Of a DNA stretch of 61,710 nt, positions 53,027 to 61,710 are shown one piece after another (the stretch's first letter is position 1; every line of letters starts with the position of its first letter). The notes beneath the pieces were generated by a model that was given only the letters and a program-made list of their open reading frames with translations, was not told the origin of the DNA and searched no databases. The DNA is from Cyanobacteria bacterium FACHB-471 (GTDB lineage: Bacteria > Cyanobacteriota > Cyanobacteriia > Elainellales > Elainellaceae). The translations under genes and the position numbers were made by a program. Location: positions 1 to 61,710 of the forward strand of contig JACJOC010000022.1 in the NCBI GenBank assembly GCA_014695345.1. The letters run 5' to 3'.

Positions 53027-53716
53027 CTAACGGCGCGAAGAAAGTGACATCACAATTTGCAGGATGTACCAGAACAACAACGCAACAGACGCAAACAGTT
53101 CTAACGACGCAGCAACATATTGATGAGTGGCATAGTGATGCATTACTTTAGACGTGTCATACAAAATCGCAGCCGACGCAAAAACTACCATCACCACTGA
53201 AAAGAACAGCCCCAAGTTAAAGCCAAAAATCACGCTACACACAATTAGCCCGATCGCCACCAGTCCACCAATCTTGAGAATGCCGCCCAGAAAAGTAAAG
53301 TCGGTGCGCGTCGTAAAGGCAATCAGCGTCAAACCTGCAAACAGGAACAGTGTCAAAATTGCAGCCGTTGGCAAAACAGTCGGATCAGCAAAGAAGGCAG
53401 CAAGGTAGAGAATTGGCGCAAAGATTAGGGCTTCTGCTACGACATAGATTCCCAAACCTGTGTACTGCGTGCTAATGGAATCAGCTTTGGCTGCCAGACT
53501 GCGCGAAAACCAGCCCAACAGCGCAAACCCACCCAAAATCAGCAGCCAGCTAAAGCGACTAGATGCAACCAGATTGGTAATGGCTCCAGCAATTCCAAGC
53601 TGAAATAGCAAGAACTCTACGAGAATGAACGCTCCGACTGCTCCCGCAAGATGCAGATAAGTTTGCTGAATAAATTTGGCTCTTTCATTAGGTCGTGCCT
53701 GAGCAACAGTCAGCAT
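53027..53716 (-). CDS. Bax inhibitor-1 / YccA family membrane protein
   Basis: This 229-aa protein has seven predicted membrane helices. Family motifs are RAKFIQQTYLHLAGAVGAFI-like at the N-terminus (here NERAKFIQQTYLHLAGA), TQYTGLGIYVVAEALIFAP and ILYDTSKVMHHYATHQYVAA followed by SLELFASVALLFWYIL, with the conserved Asp pair region. Bacterial members are pH-gated calcium leak channels or modulate FtsH. Single gene with its own terminator. Confidence 0.9.
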   Translation of the reverse strand: MLTVAQARPNERAKFIQQTYLHLAGAVGAFILVEFLLFQLGIAGAITNLVASSRFSWLLILGGFALLGWFSRSLAAKADSISTQYTGLGIYVVAEALIFAPILYLAAFFADPTVLPTAAILTLFLFAGLTLIAFTTRTDFTFLGGILKIGGLVAIGLIVCSVIFGFNLGLFFSVVMVVFASAAILYDTSKVMHHYATHQYVAASLELFASVALLFWYILQIVMSLSSRR

Positions 53717-53998
53717 GACAAGTCTCCTGTGCGAGGAAAGATACTGAAAATTTACTCTGAGTTTAGCAAAACAGAACTGGACTACTGGCTGATTTTGAAC
53801 TGAGCCACACCTTCCTGCAACGCCTGAGCAACTTAGCGGAGCTGGTCAAAAACTGACAGTAATACCATACTTTTAGGTTAAAAAGAACAGCAGCGTCGAT
53901 AATCATTACACATCTGTCAGTTCTACCAAGCTGAACCTGAATTCTGGGCAGCTTTTCCCCGATACTAGTACTTGTTGCAATCCGGCATCCCTTTGGGC

Positions 53999-56212
53999 AT
54001 GGAATTGTTTGACCAACAGCGCCAGCAGCTGATCGAAACCGAAGCCCCTCTAGCCGCCCGGATGCGTCCCCGGACGCTAGATCAGTTTGTCGGGCAGGAT
54101 CACATCATCGGGCAGGGGCGACTGCTGCGACGGGCAATTCAGGCAGACCAGCTTTCCTCACTCATCTTTTATGGTCCGCCAGGAACGGGAAAGACTACTT
54201 TGGCGCGGATTATTGCCAACACGACTCAGGCTCACTTCATCTCAATCAATGCAGTGCTGGCAGGCGTGAAGGAGATTCGAGAGGCGATCGCCACAGCCCA
54301 AGAGAAACGCGGCATGTATGCCCAGAAAACAATTCTGTTTGTGGACGAAGTGCATCGGTTTAACAAGTCGCAGCAGGATGCCCTGTTGCCGTGGGTGGAA
54401 AACGGCACAGTGATTTTGATTGGCGCAACCACAGAAAATCCTTACTTTGAGGTAAACAAGGCACTGGTGAGCCGATCGCGCATCTTTCAGCTTAAGCCGC
54501 TGGATGAGAATGACTTGAGGCAAGTTGTGATGCAAGCGTTACAGGATGGCGATCGCGGCTACGGCAAACTCACGATTCAGCTTCACCCCGATGCGATTGA
54601 TCACTTGGTTAACGTAGCTAACGGCGATGCCCGTGCCCTGCTGAATGCACTGGAACTGGCAGTTGAAACCACGCCTGCCGATGAAAATGGCGTGATTCCC
54701 ATTAGCCTATCGGTAGCCGAGGAGTCGATTCAGCAGCGGGCAGTCCTCTACGACAAAGAAGGGGATGCTCACTTTGATACGATCAGCGCCTTCATCAAAA
54801 GCCTGCGCGGTTCTGACCCAGATGCAGCACTGTATTGGTTAGCACGCATGGTTTACGCCGGAGAAGATCCGCGTTTTATCTTTCGGCGGATGCTAATTCT
54901 TGCTAGCGAAGATGTCGGACTGGCAGCTCCTGACGCAGTGGCGATCGTGAATGCCTGTGCCCAAGCGTTTGATCGGGTGGGAATGCCCGAGGGACGCTAT
55001 CCGTTAGCGCAGGCGACACTGTATCTAGCAACGGTACCCAAATCCAACAGTGTCATGGGATTTTTTGATGCCCTTGCTGCGGTTGAGCGAGAGCGGGAAG
55101 AGGATGTGCCGCTGCATCTGCGAGACGCAAACCGGGATAAGCACAGCTTTGGGCACGGGTCTGGGTACCTCTATCCTCACTCCTATCGAGAACATTGGGT
55201 AGCGCAGCAATATTTGCCCAACAGCCTCCAAGGACAGGTGTTTTACCAGCCCTCTAACCAGGGCTATGAGGAGGACATTCAGCAGCAGGTAGCCCGACGA
55301 CGAGAAGAACAGCTTGCCTCACTGGTAGAAGGAATTGGCGTAGCGTTACCCGAAGTTCTCACTTTTAGCCCGACAAACTCTACCCAGGATCGTTGGCTAC
55401 AGCGGACTTTGAGCCAAGTGGGAGAACAGTTAGGATTGGTGCGCGATCGCCTCTTTCATCTCGCTCAACCCCAACGCCATCACCTGATTCTAGACCTAAA
55501 CGCAGGCAGCGGATTACTCACCTGGGAAGCCCTGCGCCGAGTCCCCGAAGGTGGCGTATACGCTTGCGTTCGCACCATTGACGATGCTGAAGCACTGCAA
55601 GAGCAGGCATCTGTTTTACCCGAACTCTCACGCCCGATTGTGCTGCAATCCTCATTAGCTGACCTGCCGCAGGCGTTAGAAAAGTATGCCGATATTCGGT
55701 TTGACCATATTCTTGGACGCAATGCTCTTTTGCAAGAGAGCGATCGCCCCTTTATTCTCAACTCACTGGTGAAACAAATTCAACCTGATGGGTCACTCAC
55801 TTTAGCCGAAACCATTCCCCGTCATACCCAGCGGCTTTACCGCTTGCTAGAGCCTGAACGGTTCACTAAAAAATTGTTGAATCGACTGATTAAAGCAGAA
55901 GAAAGTATTTACACTAACCCATCTGATCCAATGGTGAATTGGGATGTGGATGAGTTGCGATCGCTCTTTCACACCGCAAACCTAACTGTTGACATCCAGG
56001 TCGAACAGACCAAAACCGATATCCGAATTACCTCTCACTTGTTGGAACGCTGGTTTCGACCGGGAGAATCACGCCCCAGCTATGCAGATCACCTTTCTAA
56101 TTCTTTAAGTGAGTCCGAAGTGAGAACCGTGCGTGAGTTATTTACAAAATATTTACTCAATCAAGTGGTGAAGTGGGAAGGGGCGATCGCCTTTATTCAA
56201 GCTAGCCATTAG
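53999..56212 (+). CDS. rarA: RarA/MgsA AAA+ ATPase fused to a methyltransferase-like domain
   Basis: This protein is about 737 aa, against ~440 for ordinary RarA. I take the ATG at 53999 (a TTG lies at 53972). Residues 1-~430 are RarA, with Walker A FYGPPGTGKTTLAR near 57, Walker B ILFVDEVHRFNK near 110, sensor 1 ILIGATTENPYF and the C-terminal FIKSLRGSDPDAALYWLARM. RarA acts at stalled replication forks. From about residue 480 a second domain has LILDLNAGSGLLTWEALRR, a motif-I-like SAM-binding loop, then a Rossmann-like pattern and a helical C-terminus. It lacks an obvious NPPY catalytic motif, so it may bind SAM or be degenerate. The fusion is clear in one uninterrupted frame. Confidence 0.88.
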   Translation: MELFDQQRQQLIETEAPLAARMRPRTLDQFVGQDHIIGQGRLLRRAIQADQLSSLIFYGPPGTGKTTLARIIANTTQAHFISINAVLAGVKEIREAIATAQEKRGMYAQKTILFVDEVHRFNKSQQDALLPWVENGTVILIGATTENPYFEVNKALVSRSRIFQLKPLDENDLRQVVMQALQDGDRGYGKLTIQLHPDAIDHLVNVANGDARALLNALELAVETTPADENGVIPISLSVAEESIQQRAVLYDKEGDAHFDTISAFIKSLRGSDPDAALYWLARMVYAGEDPRFIFRRMLILASEDVGLAAPDAVAIVNACAQAFDRVGMPEGRYPLAQATLYLATVPKSNSVMGFFDALAAVEREREEDVPLHLRDANRDKHSFGHGSGYLYPHSYREHWVAQQYLPNSLQGQVFYQPSNQGYEEDIQQQVARRREEQLASLVEGIGVALPEVLTFSPTNSTQDRWLQRTLSQVGEQLGLVRDRLFHLAQPQRHHLILDLNAGSGLLTWEALRRVPEGGVYACVRTIDDAEALQEQASVLPELSRPIVLQSSLADLPQALEKYADIRFDHILGRNALLQESDRPFILNSLVKQIQPDGSLTLAETIPRHTQRLYRLLEPERFTKKLLNRLIKAEESIYTNPSDPMVNWDVDELRSLFHTANLTVDIQVEQTKTDIRITSHLLERWFRPGESRPSYADHLSNSLSESEVRTVRELFTKYLLNQVVKWEGAIAFIQASH

Positions 56213-56241
56213 TTTTTAAAGCAGTTGGTTTTTCCACCTTA

Positions 56242-56286
56242 AACCTAAAATCCCCAGACTCTTTGAGAATCTGGGGATTTTAGGTT
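56242..56286. terminator. Perfect 17-bp hairpin between convergent genes
   Basis: AACCTAAAATCCCCAGA and its exact complement (56270-56286) flank an 11-nt loop. It lies between the rarA stop (56212) and the rpsN stop (56375) and can end both transcripts. Confidence 0.8.
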
Positions 56287-56374
56287 CTATTTCTAATTGG
56301 TACAGCACTGCTAGGTTTAAGCTTTGTGCTTTAGCTTGTCCTGTGCAGCTTCAAGCTGTTTTACTGAAAGGAAA

Positions 56375-56677
56375 CTACCAGCTAGACTTGACCACACCGG
56401 GTAACAAACCCTGGTGAGCCATTTCCCGAATCACGTGACGAGAAAGCCCAAAATCACGGTAATAGCCTCTAGGACGGCCTGTGAGCCAGCAGCGATTGCG
56501 AAGGCGGTTGGGGGCACTGTTGCGCGGAAGCTGCTGGATTTGACGATGAATTGCGACTCTTTCTTGCTGAGTAGCCGCGCTGTCAAACTGTTCTTTTAGT
56601 TCTTGTCTCTTTTGAGCGTATTTTTCGATCAGCTTTTTGCGCTTCTTCTCCCGCTCAATCATGCTCTTTTTAGCCAT
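56375..56677 (-). CDS. rpsN: 30S ribosomal protein S14
   Basis: This 100-aa S14 is of the long, zinc-independent form used in cyanobacteria and chloroplasts. The N-terminus is basic ([20 protein letters not shown]). The C-terminal [20 protein letters not shown] then [15 protein letters not shown] is diagnostic. It is not in an S10/spc-type operon here, as is usual in cyanobacteria, where rpsN stands alone. Confidence 0.95.
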   Translation of the reverse strand: MAKKSMIEREKKRKKLIEKYAQKRQELKEQFDSAATQQERVAIHRQIQQLPRNSAPNRLRNRCWLTGRPRGYYRDFGLSRHVIREMAHQGLLPGVVKSSW

Positions 56678-56745
56678 GAAAAATTCTGTTATCCCCGTTT
56701 AAGACAGTATTTCTTATCATATACCAATTTTTTCCAAGACCGCAT

Positions 56746-56778
56746 ATTTTTAGGGTGTGCCCCATTCACCCTAAAAAT
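56746..56778 (-). terminator. Terminator after the WecG/TagA gene
   Basis: ATTTTTAGGGTG and CACCCTAAAAAT pair perfectly around a 9-nt loop. On the minus strand the stem ends in a run of T (within AAAAATAT/ATTTTTA), 40 nt past the stop at 56821. Confidence 0.65.
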
Positions 56779-56820
56779 AGCAATTTAGCTACTCGGTATT
56801 TGTCCAGTTGAGTAAGGGGC

Positions 56821-57591
56821 TCAGCTACGAGAATGCACTAGCGCCCGCAGCGCAAATTTAGGCAAAGCCATCATGCGCCGCCAGCGCCAGGGTTCTTGAT
56901 ACAGCCGATAAACCCATTCCAGGTGATTTTCTCGCAGCCATTTTGGGGCGCGGGTTTTGGTGCCTGACCAAATATCAAAACTGCCACCAACGCCAATCCA
57001 TACCGCTTCAGGGCAAAGATGGCGGTGTTCAGCAATCCACATTTCCTGGCGTGGCACACCTAACCCAACCAAAATGATGTCAGGCTGCAAGTCCTTGAGC
57101 GTTTGGCGAAATTGGGGCTGTTCTTCGGGCGTAAGGTAGCCGTGTTGAGTGCCTACGAGCGCTAAACCCGGCACTCGCTGTTGCCAAACTTCAGCAGCAG
57201 ACTGACACACACCGGGCGCGCCGCCATAGAAGAAGACCTTGAGTGGGCGATCGGGAGAAAATGAATCGGCTGGAGTAGGAAGCGATCGCCGCAACAAAGC
57301 CTCTGCCAGCTCAATTCCTGGCTGACGACGCGTCCGCTTACCCCGCAGCAACAGGTAAAACACCACTCCAGCCCCATCGGGAATCACCAAATCAGCCTGT
57401 TGAATTACCGTTGCCAGAGCAGCATTTTGCTCTGCTGTCATCGACATTTCTGCGTTTAGCGTCACCACATGTACGCCCTTTCGCTGGTTTAGCCGCTGAA
57501 TTAGCCAACCTGGATAATCGTCCAACAAATGCACGGGTAGCCCCAGCACCGTTAACTGCTTGGGCATTTGAAACGACTCAGGCATACCCAT
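56821..57591 (-). CDS. WecG/TagA/CpsF-family (GT26) glycosyltransferase
   Basis: This 256-aa enzyme has family motifs VVTLNAEMSMTAEQN, DLVIPDGAGVVFYLLLRGKR, ILVGLGVPRQEMWIAEHRH and WIGVGGSFDIWSGTKTRAPK, followed by WLRENHLEWVYRLYQEPWRW. GT26 enzymes add a UDP-linked ManNAc-type sugar to a lipid-linked GlcNAc, the second step in teichoic or enterobacterial common antigen-like polymers. The start is M1 (57591), with M9 (57567) as alternative. It lies 28 kb from the main polysaccharide locus. Confidence 0.92.
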   Translation of the reverse strand: MGMPESFQMPKQLTVLGLPVHLLDDYPGWLIQRLNQRKGVHVVTLNAEMSMTAEQNAALATVIQQADLVIPDGAGVVFYLLLRGKRTRRQPGIELAEALLRRSLPTPADSFSPDRPLKVFFYGGAPGVCQSAAEVWQQRVPGLALVGTQHGYLTPEEQPQFRQTLKDLQPDIILVGLGVPRQEMWIAEHRHLCPEAVWIGVGGSFDIWSGTKTRAPKWLRENHLEWVYRLYQEPWRWRRMMALPKFALRALVHSRS

Positions 57592-57677
57592 TCCTTTTCA
57601 CCTTGCGATCGCCACTACAAATTGCCAATTCGCAGCTTATCACCATTGCCCAGGATTTTAAGGCAGAAAATTCTGCC

Positions 57678-57707
57678 AAAAAAAGCAGGGCGGTTTACAC
57701 TGCCCTG
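57678..57707 (-). terminator. Terminator downstream of the amber-interrupted small gene
   Basis: On the minus strand CAGGGC, a 10-nt loop and GCCCTG are followed by seven T. A second small hairpin (GGCAGAA/TTCTGCC) lies at 57662-57677. It is about 95 nt past the stop at 57803, so the small gene is likely a transcribed unit. Confidence 0.65.
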
Positions 57708-57802
57708 GGGAGATAGACACTTTAAAAATCTAAAGCTGCTAGAGGAATAAGCTTGAAAACTGGATGTTGCTTTCTCAGTCGTTCAGATCAAGTCTGGATC
57801 AG

Positions 57803-57934
57803 CTATGCGCTGCGCTGTAGAGTGCCGTCAGCGTATAGCTCTAGCGGAACGAGTTCAACTTTGCCGTTCACTTCAACTTTAGAGTAGACAATTTTGACTA
57901 GCGGAGCCTAGTTATCGTTGTAGTGGCGAGACAT
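57803..57934 (-). pseudogene. Small gene with an in-frame amber at codon 9
   Basis: From an ATG at 57934, with AGGTGA 7 nt upstream, the frame reads MSRHYNDN, then TAG, then APLVKIVYSKVEVNGKVELV and PLELYADGTLQRSA, then TAG (44 codons in all). The part after the amber has a regular beta-strand pattern and a balanced composition, as real proteins do. One base change (TAG from TAC or TAT) would restore a 43-aa protein. I do not recognise the family. A pseudogene, a sequencing error or programmed readthrough are possible. A terminator follows at 57678-57707. Confidence 0.5.
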
Positions 57935-58394
57935 GGCGATTCACCTGCGTTCTAAAATTCTCAGAAGTCAACTTCTGAAGCTGGGCTAGAGTTGCTCCAG
58001 CAGTCTGCTCTGACCGATTGCTCTAAACAAATCTTTTGCCCAGAGATTTACTTTTTCAGCCTATCAACCTTTCCGTAAAGATACAGGCAAATTGGGCAGC
58101 CTTAAATAAAGATCTGAAGAATTAATTAAGCTCGGCGTAGCGTTTATCTTTCGCTTCCGTCTTAAGTAGTGAATGAGGCTTAAACGAGGGCTTAAACAAG
58201 CCATAATCATGAGGAATGTTTTTGTGGCAACAGAGGGCGATCGCCCCCTTGCCTCCGAGCATTCGCCTACTGACCACTTCATCACACGTAGGACGTGGTT
58301 TAACCCTGATTGAGAGAGCTGGTTTTTGTGCGCTTCGCGAACGAAAACTCAACCCTTAAACCAGAGCTTAGACTTCACCTCTAAACATCAGAAT
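57935..58394. other. Gap upstream of the large GH15-like gene
   Basis: Apart from a perfect small dyad (TCAGAAGT and ACTTCTGA, 57961-57978) and a few HIP1 octamers I see no gene. Minus-strand frames here are short and unlike any protein family. Confidence 0.4.
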
Positions 58395-61300
58395 ATGCAA
58401 ACTACAACCTCCCAGCCTGCTCAAACCACTCAGCCAGCCGTTTTTGGGTCACTCAAAACCCGCTTAGAAGGGTATTACCAGGAGGTTAAAGCCGTTATTT
58501 TGTCTCGCCAAAACCCAGTATCCGGGCTGCTGCCTGCAAGCACAGCAGTCAACATTCACGGGGATTATACGGATGCCTGGGTCCGAGATAACGTCTACAG
58601 CATTCTGGCGGTTTGGGGGTTGGCGCTAGCCTACCGCAAAGTGGACGAAGACCAAGGACACACTTACGAGCTAGAACACAGCGTCGTGAAGCTCATGCGT
58701 GGCTTGCTGTTTGCAATGATGCGGCAGGCTGACAAAGTAGAGCGATTCAAACAGACTCAGGCAACGCTAGACTCCCTTCACGCCAAATACGACACGGCAA
58801 CGGGTGACACGGTGGTTGGCGATGACGAATGGGGACATTTGCAACTGGATGCGACCTCGCTATACCTGCTGATGCTGGCGCAAATGACAGCTTCTGGGCT
58901 GAAAATTATTTTCACCCTGGATGAGGTCAACTTCATTCAAAACCTGGTCTATTACATCGGTCGCGCCTACCGGACTCCCGACTATGGCATTTGGGAGCGG
59001 GGCAACAAAATTAATCATGGCAAGGCTGAACTCAACGCTAGCTCGGTCGGTATGGCAAAAGCCGCACTGGAAGCGATGAACGGGCTGAATCTGTTTGGTG
59101 TTCAGGGGAGTCAGGCATCAGTCATCCACGTTTTGCCTGACGAGATCGCCCGCGCCCGGATCACGCTGGAGTCATTGCTGCCCAGAGAGTCCAATTCTAA
59201 AGAAGTGGATGCAGCGCTGTTGAGCGTGATTGGGTTTCCGGCTTTTGCAGTTGAGAATGTCGCCTTGGTAGAGCGGACTCGTAATCAAGTTGTCAGCAAG
59301 CTTCAGGGCAAGTACGGCTGCAAGCGGTTTTTGCGAGACGGACACCAGACTGTGCTAGAAGATGTCAGTCGTCTGCACTACGAACCCTGGGAACTGAAGC
59401 AGTTTGAAAATATTGAGTGTGAGTGGCCGCTATTTTTTACGTACCTGCTGCTGGATGCGCTGTTTCGGGGCGATCGCCAACAGTCCGAAGATTACCAAAA
59501 ACGGCTAGAAGGATTACTGGTTAACGTGGACGGGATACAGCTATTGCCAGAGCTATATTATGTGCCCGCCGACAACATTGCCGCCGAGCGCGCTATTCCC
59601 CATAGCCAACCTCGCCAGCCCAACGAAAACCTGCCGCTGGTCTGGGCCCAGAGCCTGTATCTGCTGGGGCAGTTTTTGCGAGAAGGGTTACTGGCGATCG
59701 GTGATATTGACCCGCTAGGACGGCACCTGCGCCTGGAAGAACACCGCGAACCGCTGGTGCAAATTGCGCTGCTCGCTGAGGACGAATCCTTACAACAAGA
59801 ACTGGCTGCCTATGGCATTGCCACTCAAACCCCCAAGCAGGTAGAGCCAGTTCAGGTGCGTCAAGCGGAAGACTTGTCTATGGTTTACGCCCAAGTAGGG
59901 CGCAATGACCCGTTGGGGTTGAGCGGTCGTCCAGTACGCCGTCTTCGCAGCCTGACCACTTCTAGAATTTTTCGCCTCCAGGGCGAGACAGCCGTGTTTT
60001 TGCCTGCTTTCCTCGATCAGCAGCAGTTTTACCTGACTCTGGACTACCACTTTCTAGTTGCCCAAATCAAAGGGGAACTGGCTTACATCAAGCGCCACTG
60101 GTATCAGTTAGGTCGTCCGGTTGTCACCCTGTTGCTGACCCATGACATGTTTGAGATTGGTCAAGAATCAATCGACGAAGCCCCACTGCTAGAGCTAATC
60201 AAGGAGTTGCGTGACGGGGAATGCAACGGCGTTGCAGTCAAACTAGGGCACCTGCGACAGCTTATGCTGACGGCTGGCACAGAACGAGTGGACTACGTCC
60301 ACAGCTTTGAATTGATGCAATCACCCGTGCAGGATGCCTTGCCTCTCGCTCAGTATCTGATTTTTCATCCAGACCAAAACTGGCTGCTGAACAGCACTCA
60401 GGAATTTACGCTGGAGTGTGAAACGAACATTCAGCTTTTGATTAGCAGCCTGCGCCAAGCAACTAATTTGTACGAACAAATCGAACTGCTGGATAGTTTG
60501 ACACAACTGCGAGGCTTAGAGTTTGATACAGGGTTTGCGGGTCCGGGTCAGCCAGTCACAGTCGCCGATCTGCTTAACGAGGTTTACACCAAAGCTGGAC
60601 AGGTACAGCTTTGGGCGATCATTCGGCGGGCAGCGGGCTTGCTCAACAAAGTAGATATTGGCTTGTCGGATGCCGTGACGGATATCGTCGTTCGGCAAAA
60701 GCAAATTACGGTCGGCAAAGCTTACAGTGAAGCATCGCTGATCGCTCGCCCCATGTCGCACACCGAGGTGATGGACAAGATTCGGGAGTTTTGCGGGAAA
60801 GATGTGCGCGATCGCTCAATCACCCAAGAAATCTTGATCTACCTGGGCATCTTGATCAAAACTGATCCCCATCTATTCAATGGGCTGCTGACCCTGCGAG
60901 TCGGCTACCTGATTTTGCTGATCACCAGCGAACTGGCGCGAGAGCTAAACATGACTCAGGACGAGGCATACGAGCATCTAATGCAGCTTAGCCCGTTTGA
61001 GGTCAAAACCCGTTTACGTCAAGTCCTGGAAGGATACGCCGGGTTAAACCAAACCCTGTTTCAGCGAGAGTCGCTGCACGTCAGGCAGCAAAGCGATATT
61101 CAATGGGTCGTTTCTCCAGAAACCAAGGAAGTGGAGCCACCCACCGATAGCTGGTGGCGACAGCGACAGCGTGATGGCGCACTTAACCGCGTTCCCCGAA
61201 ACTTTTACCCCAAGGTGTGGCAGGTTCTACAACACTCAAAGGGACTCGTCATCGGCGATAAACTCGATCGGCGGAATCGTCTGGATAGCGAACTAATTCT

Positions 61301-61649
61301 GGCTGAGATGACACCGGGTGAAAAAAACTTTGCCCTACGAATTGAACATCTGCTCAACAAGATGGAGGCTCCCGAATATCGTCACGTCAATATTGAGGCG
61401 CTAATGGAACTGGCAGCGATCGCCGACCGCAACCCCGACCTGCAAATTGAGGAGTATGTCGTCCTGGATGTGCTGATTGGACACGCAGTTCGCCTGGCCT
61501 GGCTGGACAAAAACCCGGAACAGACCGATCGCTATGACGAAAACAAAGGAAGTGCCTGGCGATCGTTCTATGAAAGCTCGCCTTACCTTTGTGCCAGCTA
61601 CGTTGCCAAGGCCTTACGGTTCCTGACTGAGTTAGGGCAGAAGCAGTAA
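58395..61649 (+). CDS. Large GH15 / phosphorylase-kinase-alpha-like protein
   Basis: This is a protein of about 1084 aa from the ATG at 58395, where MQTTTSQPAQTTQ starts a polar N-terminus. The frame is open 23 codons further. The catalytic-like domain begins at ~40, with VNIHGDYTDAWVRDNVYSIL, DEWGHLQLDATSLYLLMLAQ, YGIWERGNKINHGKAELNAS then SVGMAK, and HYEPWELKQFENIECEWPLF. These are shared by glucoamylase-type (GH15) proteins and phosphorylase kinase alpha/beta subunits. The C-terminal ~600 residues are also like the kinase subunit. The N-terminal domain may hydrolyse or bind oligosaccharides. A direct link to glycogen metabolism is plausible but not shown. Confidence 0.88.
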   Translation: MQTTTSQPAQTTQPAVFGSLKTRLEGYYQEVKAVILSRQNPVSGLLPASTAVNIHGDYTDAWVRDNVYSILAVWGLALAYRKVDEDQGHTYELEHSVVKLMRGLLFAMMRQADKVERFKQTQATLDSLHAKYDTATGDTVVGDDEWGHLQLDATSLYLLMLAQMTASGLKIIFTLDEVNFIQNLVYYIGRAYRTPDYGIWERGNKINHGKAELNASSVGMAKAALEAMNGLNLFGVQGSQASVIHVLPDEIARARITLESLLPRESNSKEVDAALLSVIGFPAFAVENVALVERTRNQVVSKLQGKYGCKRFLRDGHQTVLEDVSRLHYEPWELKQFENIECEWPLFFTYLLLDALFRGDRQQSEDYQKRLEGLLVNVDGIQLLPELYYVPADNIAAERAIPHSQPRQPNENLPLVWAQSLYLLGQFLREGLLAIGDIDPLGRHLRLEEHREPLVQIALLAEDESLQQELAAYGIATQTPKQVEPVQVRQAEDLSMVYAQVGRNDPLGLSGRPVRRLRSLTTSRIFRLQGETAVFLPAFLDQQQFYLTLDYHFLVAQIKGELAYIKRHWYQLGRPVVTLLLTHDMFEIGQESIDEAPLLELIKELRDGECNGVAVKLGHLRQLMLTAGTERVDYVHSFELMQSPVQDALPLAQYLIFHPDQNWLLNSTQEFTLECETNIQLLISSLRQATNLYEQIELLDSLTQLRGLEFDTGFAGPGQPVTVADLLNEVYTKAGQVQLWAIIRRAAGLLNKVDIGLSDAVTDIVVRQKQITVGKAYSEASLIARPMSHTEVMDKIREFCGKDVRDRSITQEILIYLGILIKTDPHLFNGLLTLRVGYLILLITSELARELNMTQDEAYEHLMQLSPFEVKTRLRQVLEGYAGLNQTLFQRESLHVRQQSDIQWVVSPETKEVEPPTDSWWRQRQRDGALNRVPRNFYPKVWQVLQHSKGLVIGDKLDRRNRLDSELILAEMTPGEKNFALRIEHLLNKMEAPEYRHVNIEALMELAAIADRNPDLQIEEYVVLDVLIGHAVRLAWLDKNPEQTDRYDENKGSAWRSFYESSPYLCASYVAKALRFLTELGQKQ

Positions 61650-61683
61650 TACAGCGCCAGTCACTTAAGTTAGGACAGAAGGA

Positions 61684-61710
61684 AGGGCACCCCGCTTCGC
61701 GGGGTGCCCT
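61684..61710 (+). terminator. Strong GC-rich hairpin after the GH15-like gene
   Basis: AGGGCACCCCGC and its exact complement GCGGGGTGCCCT flank a TTC loop, 34 nt past the stop. The sequence ends at the window edge, so the T-tract cannot be seen. Confidence 0.75.

Noticed and set aside
58064-58352. Two minus-strand frames before the GH15-like gene
   Set aside because: Short, overlapping in different frames, no ribosome site and no resemblance to known proteins.
1-61710. CRISPR arrays, rRNA, tRNA genes or a prophage
   Set aside because: No regularly spaced direct repeats, no rRNA signature and no phage structural genes were seen. The only tRNA-like structure is the tmRNA. Small tRNA genes in gaps cannot be excluded without a covariance search.
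1-61710. The many GCGATCGC palindromes as regulatory sites
   Set aside because: These are HIP1 octamers, which are abundant and spread evenly through coding regions in many cyanobacteria. They are used here only as a taxonomic clue.

Overview
The window reads as chromosomal DNA of a cyanobacterium, probably filamentous and Leptolyngbya-like. The evidence is the dense scatter of the HIP1 octamer GCGATCGC, a tmRNA whose tag begins ANNIVSFARK, a long (~400 aa) IspH, a three-POTRA Omp85 next to the lipid A genes, pentapeptide-repeat proteins and an ethylene-receptor-type histidine kinase. The genus is an inference. No rRNA, tRNA or CRISPR array was seen.

Left edge to 4.7 kb: a partial reading frame that seems to join a membrane-anchored N-terminus to an IS transposase fragment, then a two-gene signalling unit (ETR1-like sensor kinase followed by a REC-PAS-kinase) and a small DUF442-type phosphatase.

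4.9-28.2 kb: a large exopolysaccharide locus. On the minus strand lie a Wzy/O-antigen-ligase-like polymerase, six GT4-type and five GT2-type glycosyltransferases, an acyltransferase-3 membrane protein and an MsbA/PglK-like ABC exporter. Diverging from these on the plus strand are a Wza-like SLBB export protein and a Wzc-like chain-length regulator/tyrosine kinase. No Wzx flippase or initiating phosphoglycosyltransferase is present here. The locus has long gene-poor gaps that hold a truncated Uma2 gene, perfect inverted repeats and terminators.

28.2-43.9 kb: housekeeping genes. These are two pentapeptide-repeat proteins, aat, ftsX, upp, ispH and nadA, then an envelope cluster on the minus strand (purC, Omp85/bamA, lpxC, fabZ, lpxA, lpxB) that couples outer-membrane protein insertion with lipid A synthesis, and then the ssrA tmRNA.

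43.9-53.7 kb: regulation and transport. There is a CheY-like regulator, a divergent oxidoreductase/HxlR pair, an OmpR-type two-component system divergent from a secreted repeat protein, an MgtE magnesium channel, a Nudix hydrolase, a WD40 protein and a Bax-inhibitor-1 protein. The start of the secreted repeat protein gene has undergone an exact 122-bp tandem duplication. This creates an upstream 41-codon ORF with the same signal sequence, whose stop codon overlaps the real start codon.

53.9-61.7 kb: RarA fused to a methyltransferase-like domain, rpsN, a WecG/TagA-type glycosyltransferase, a small gene apparently broken by an in-frame amber codon, and a 1084-aa GH15/phosphorylase-kinase-like protein closed by a terminator.

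Two families of dispersed palindromic repeats each have two copies tens of kb apart. In both families, paired substitutions keep the palindrome intact. The most unusual items are the duplicated signal-peptide leader ORF, the amber-interrupted small gene, the covarying palindromes and the ethylene-receptor signalling pair.
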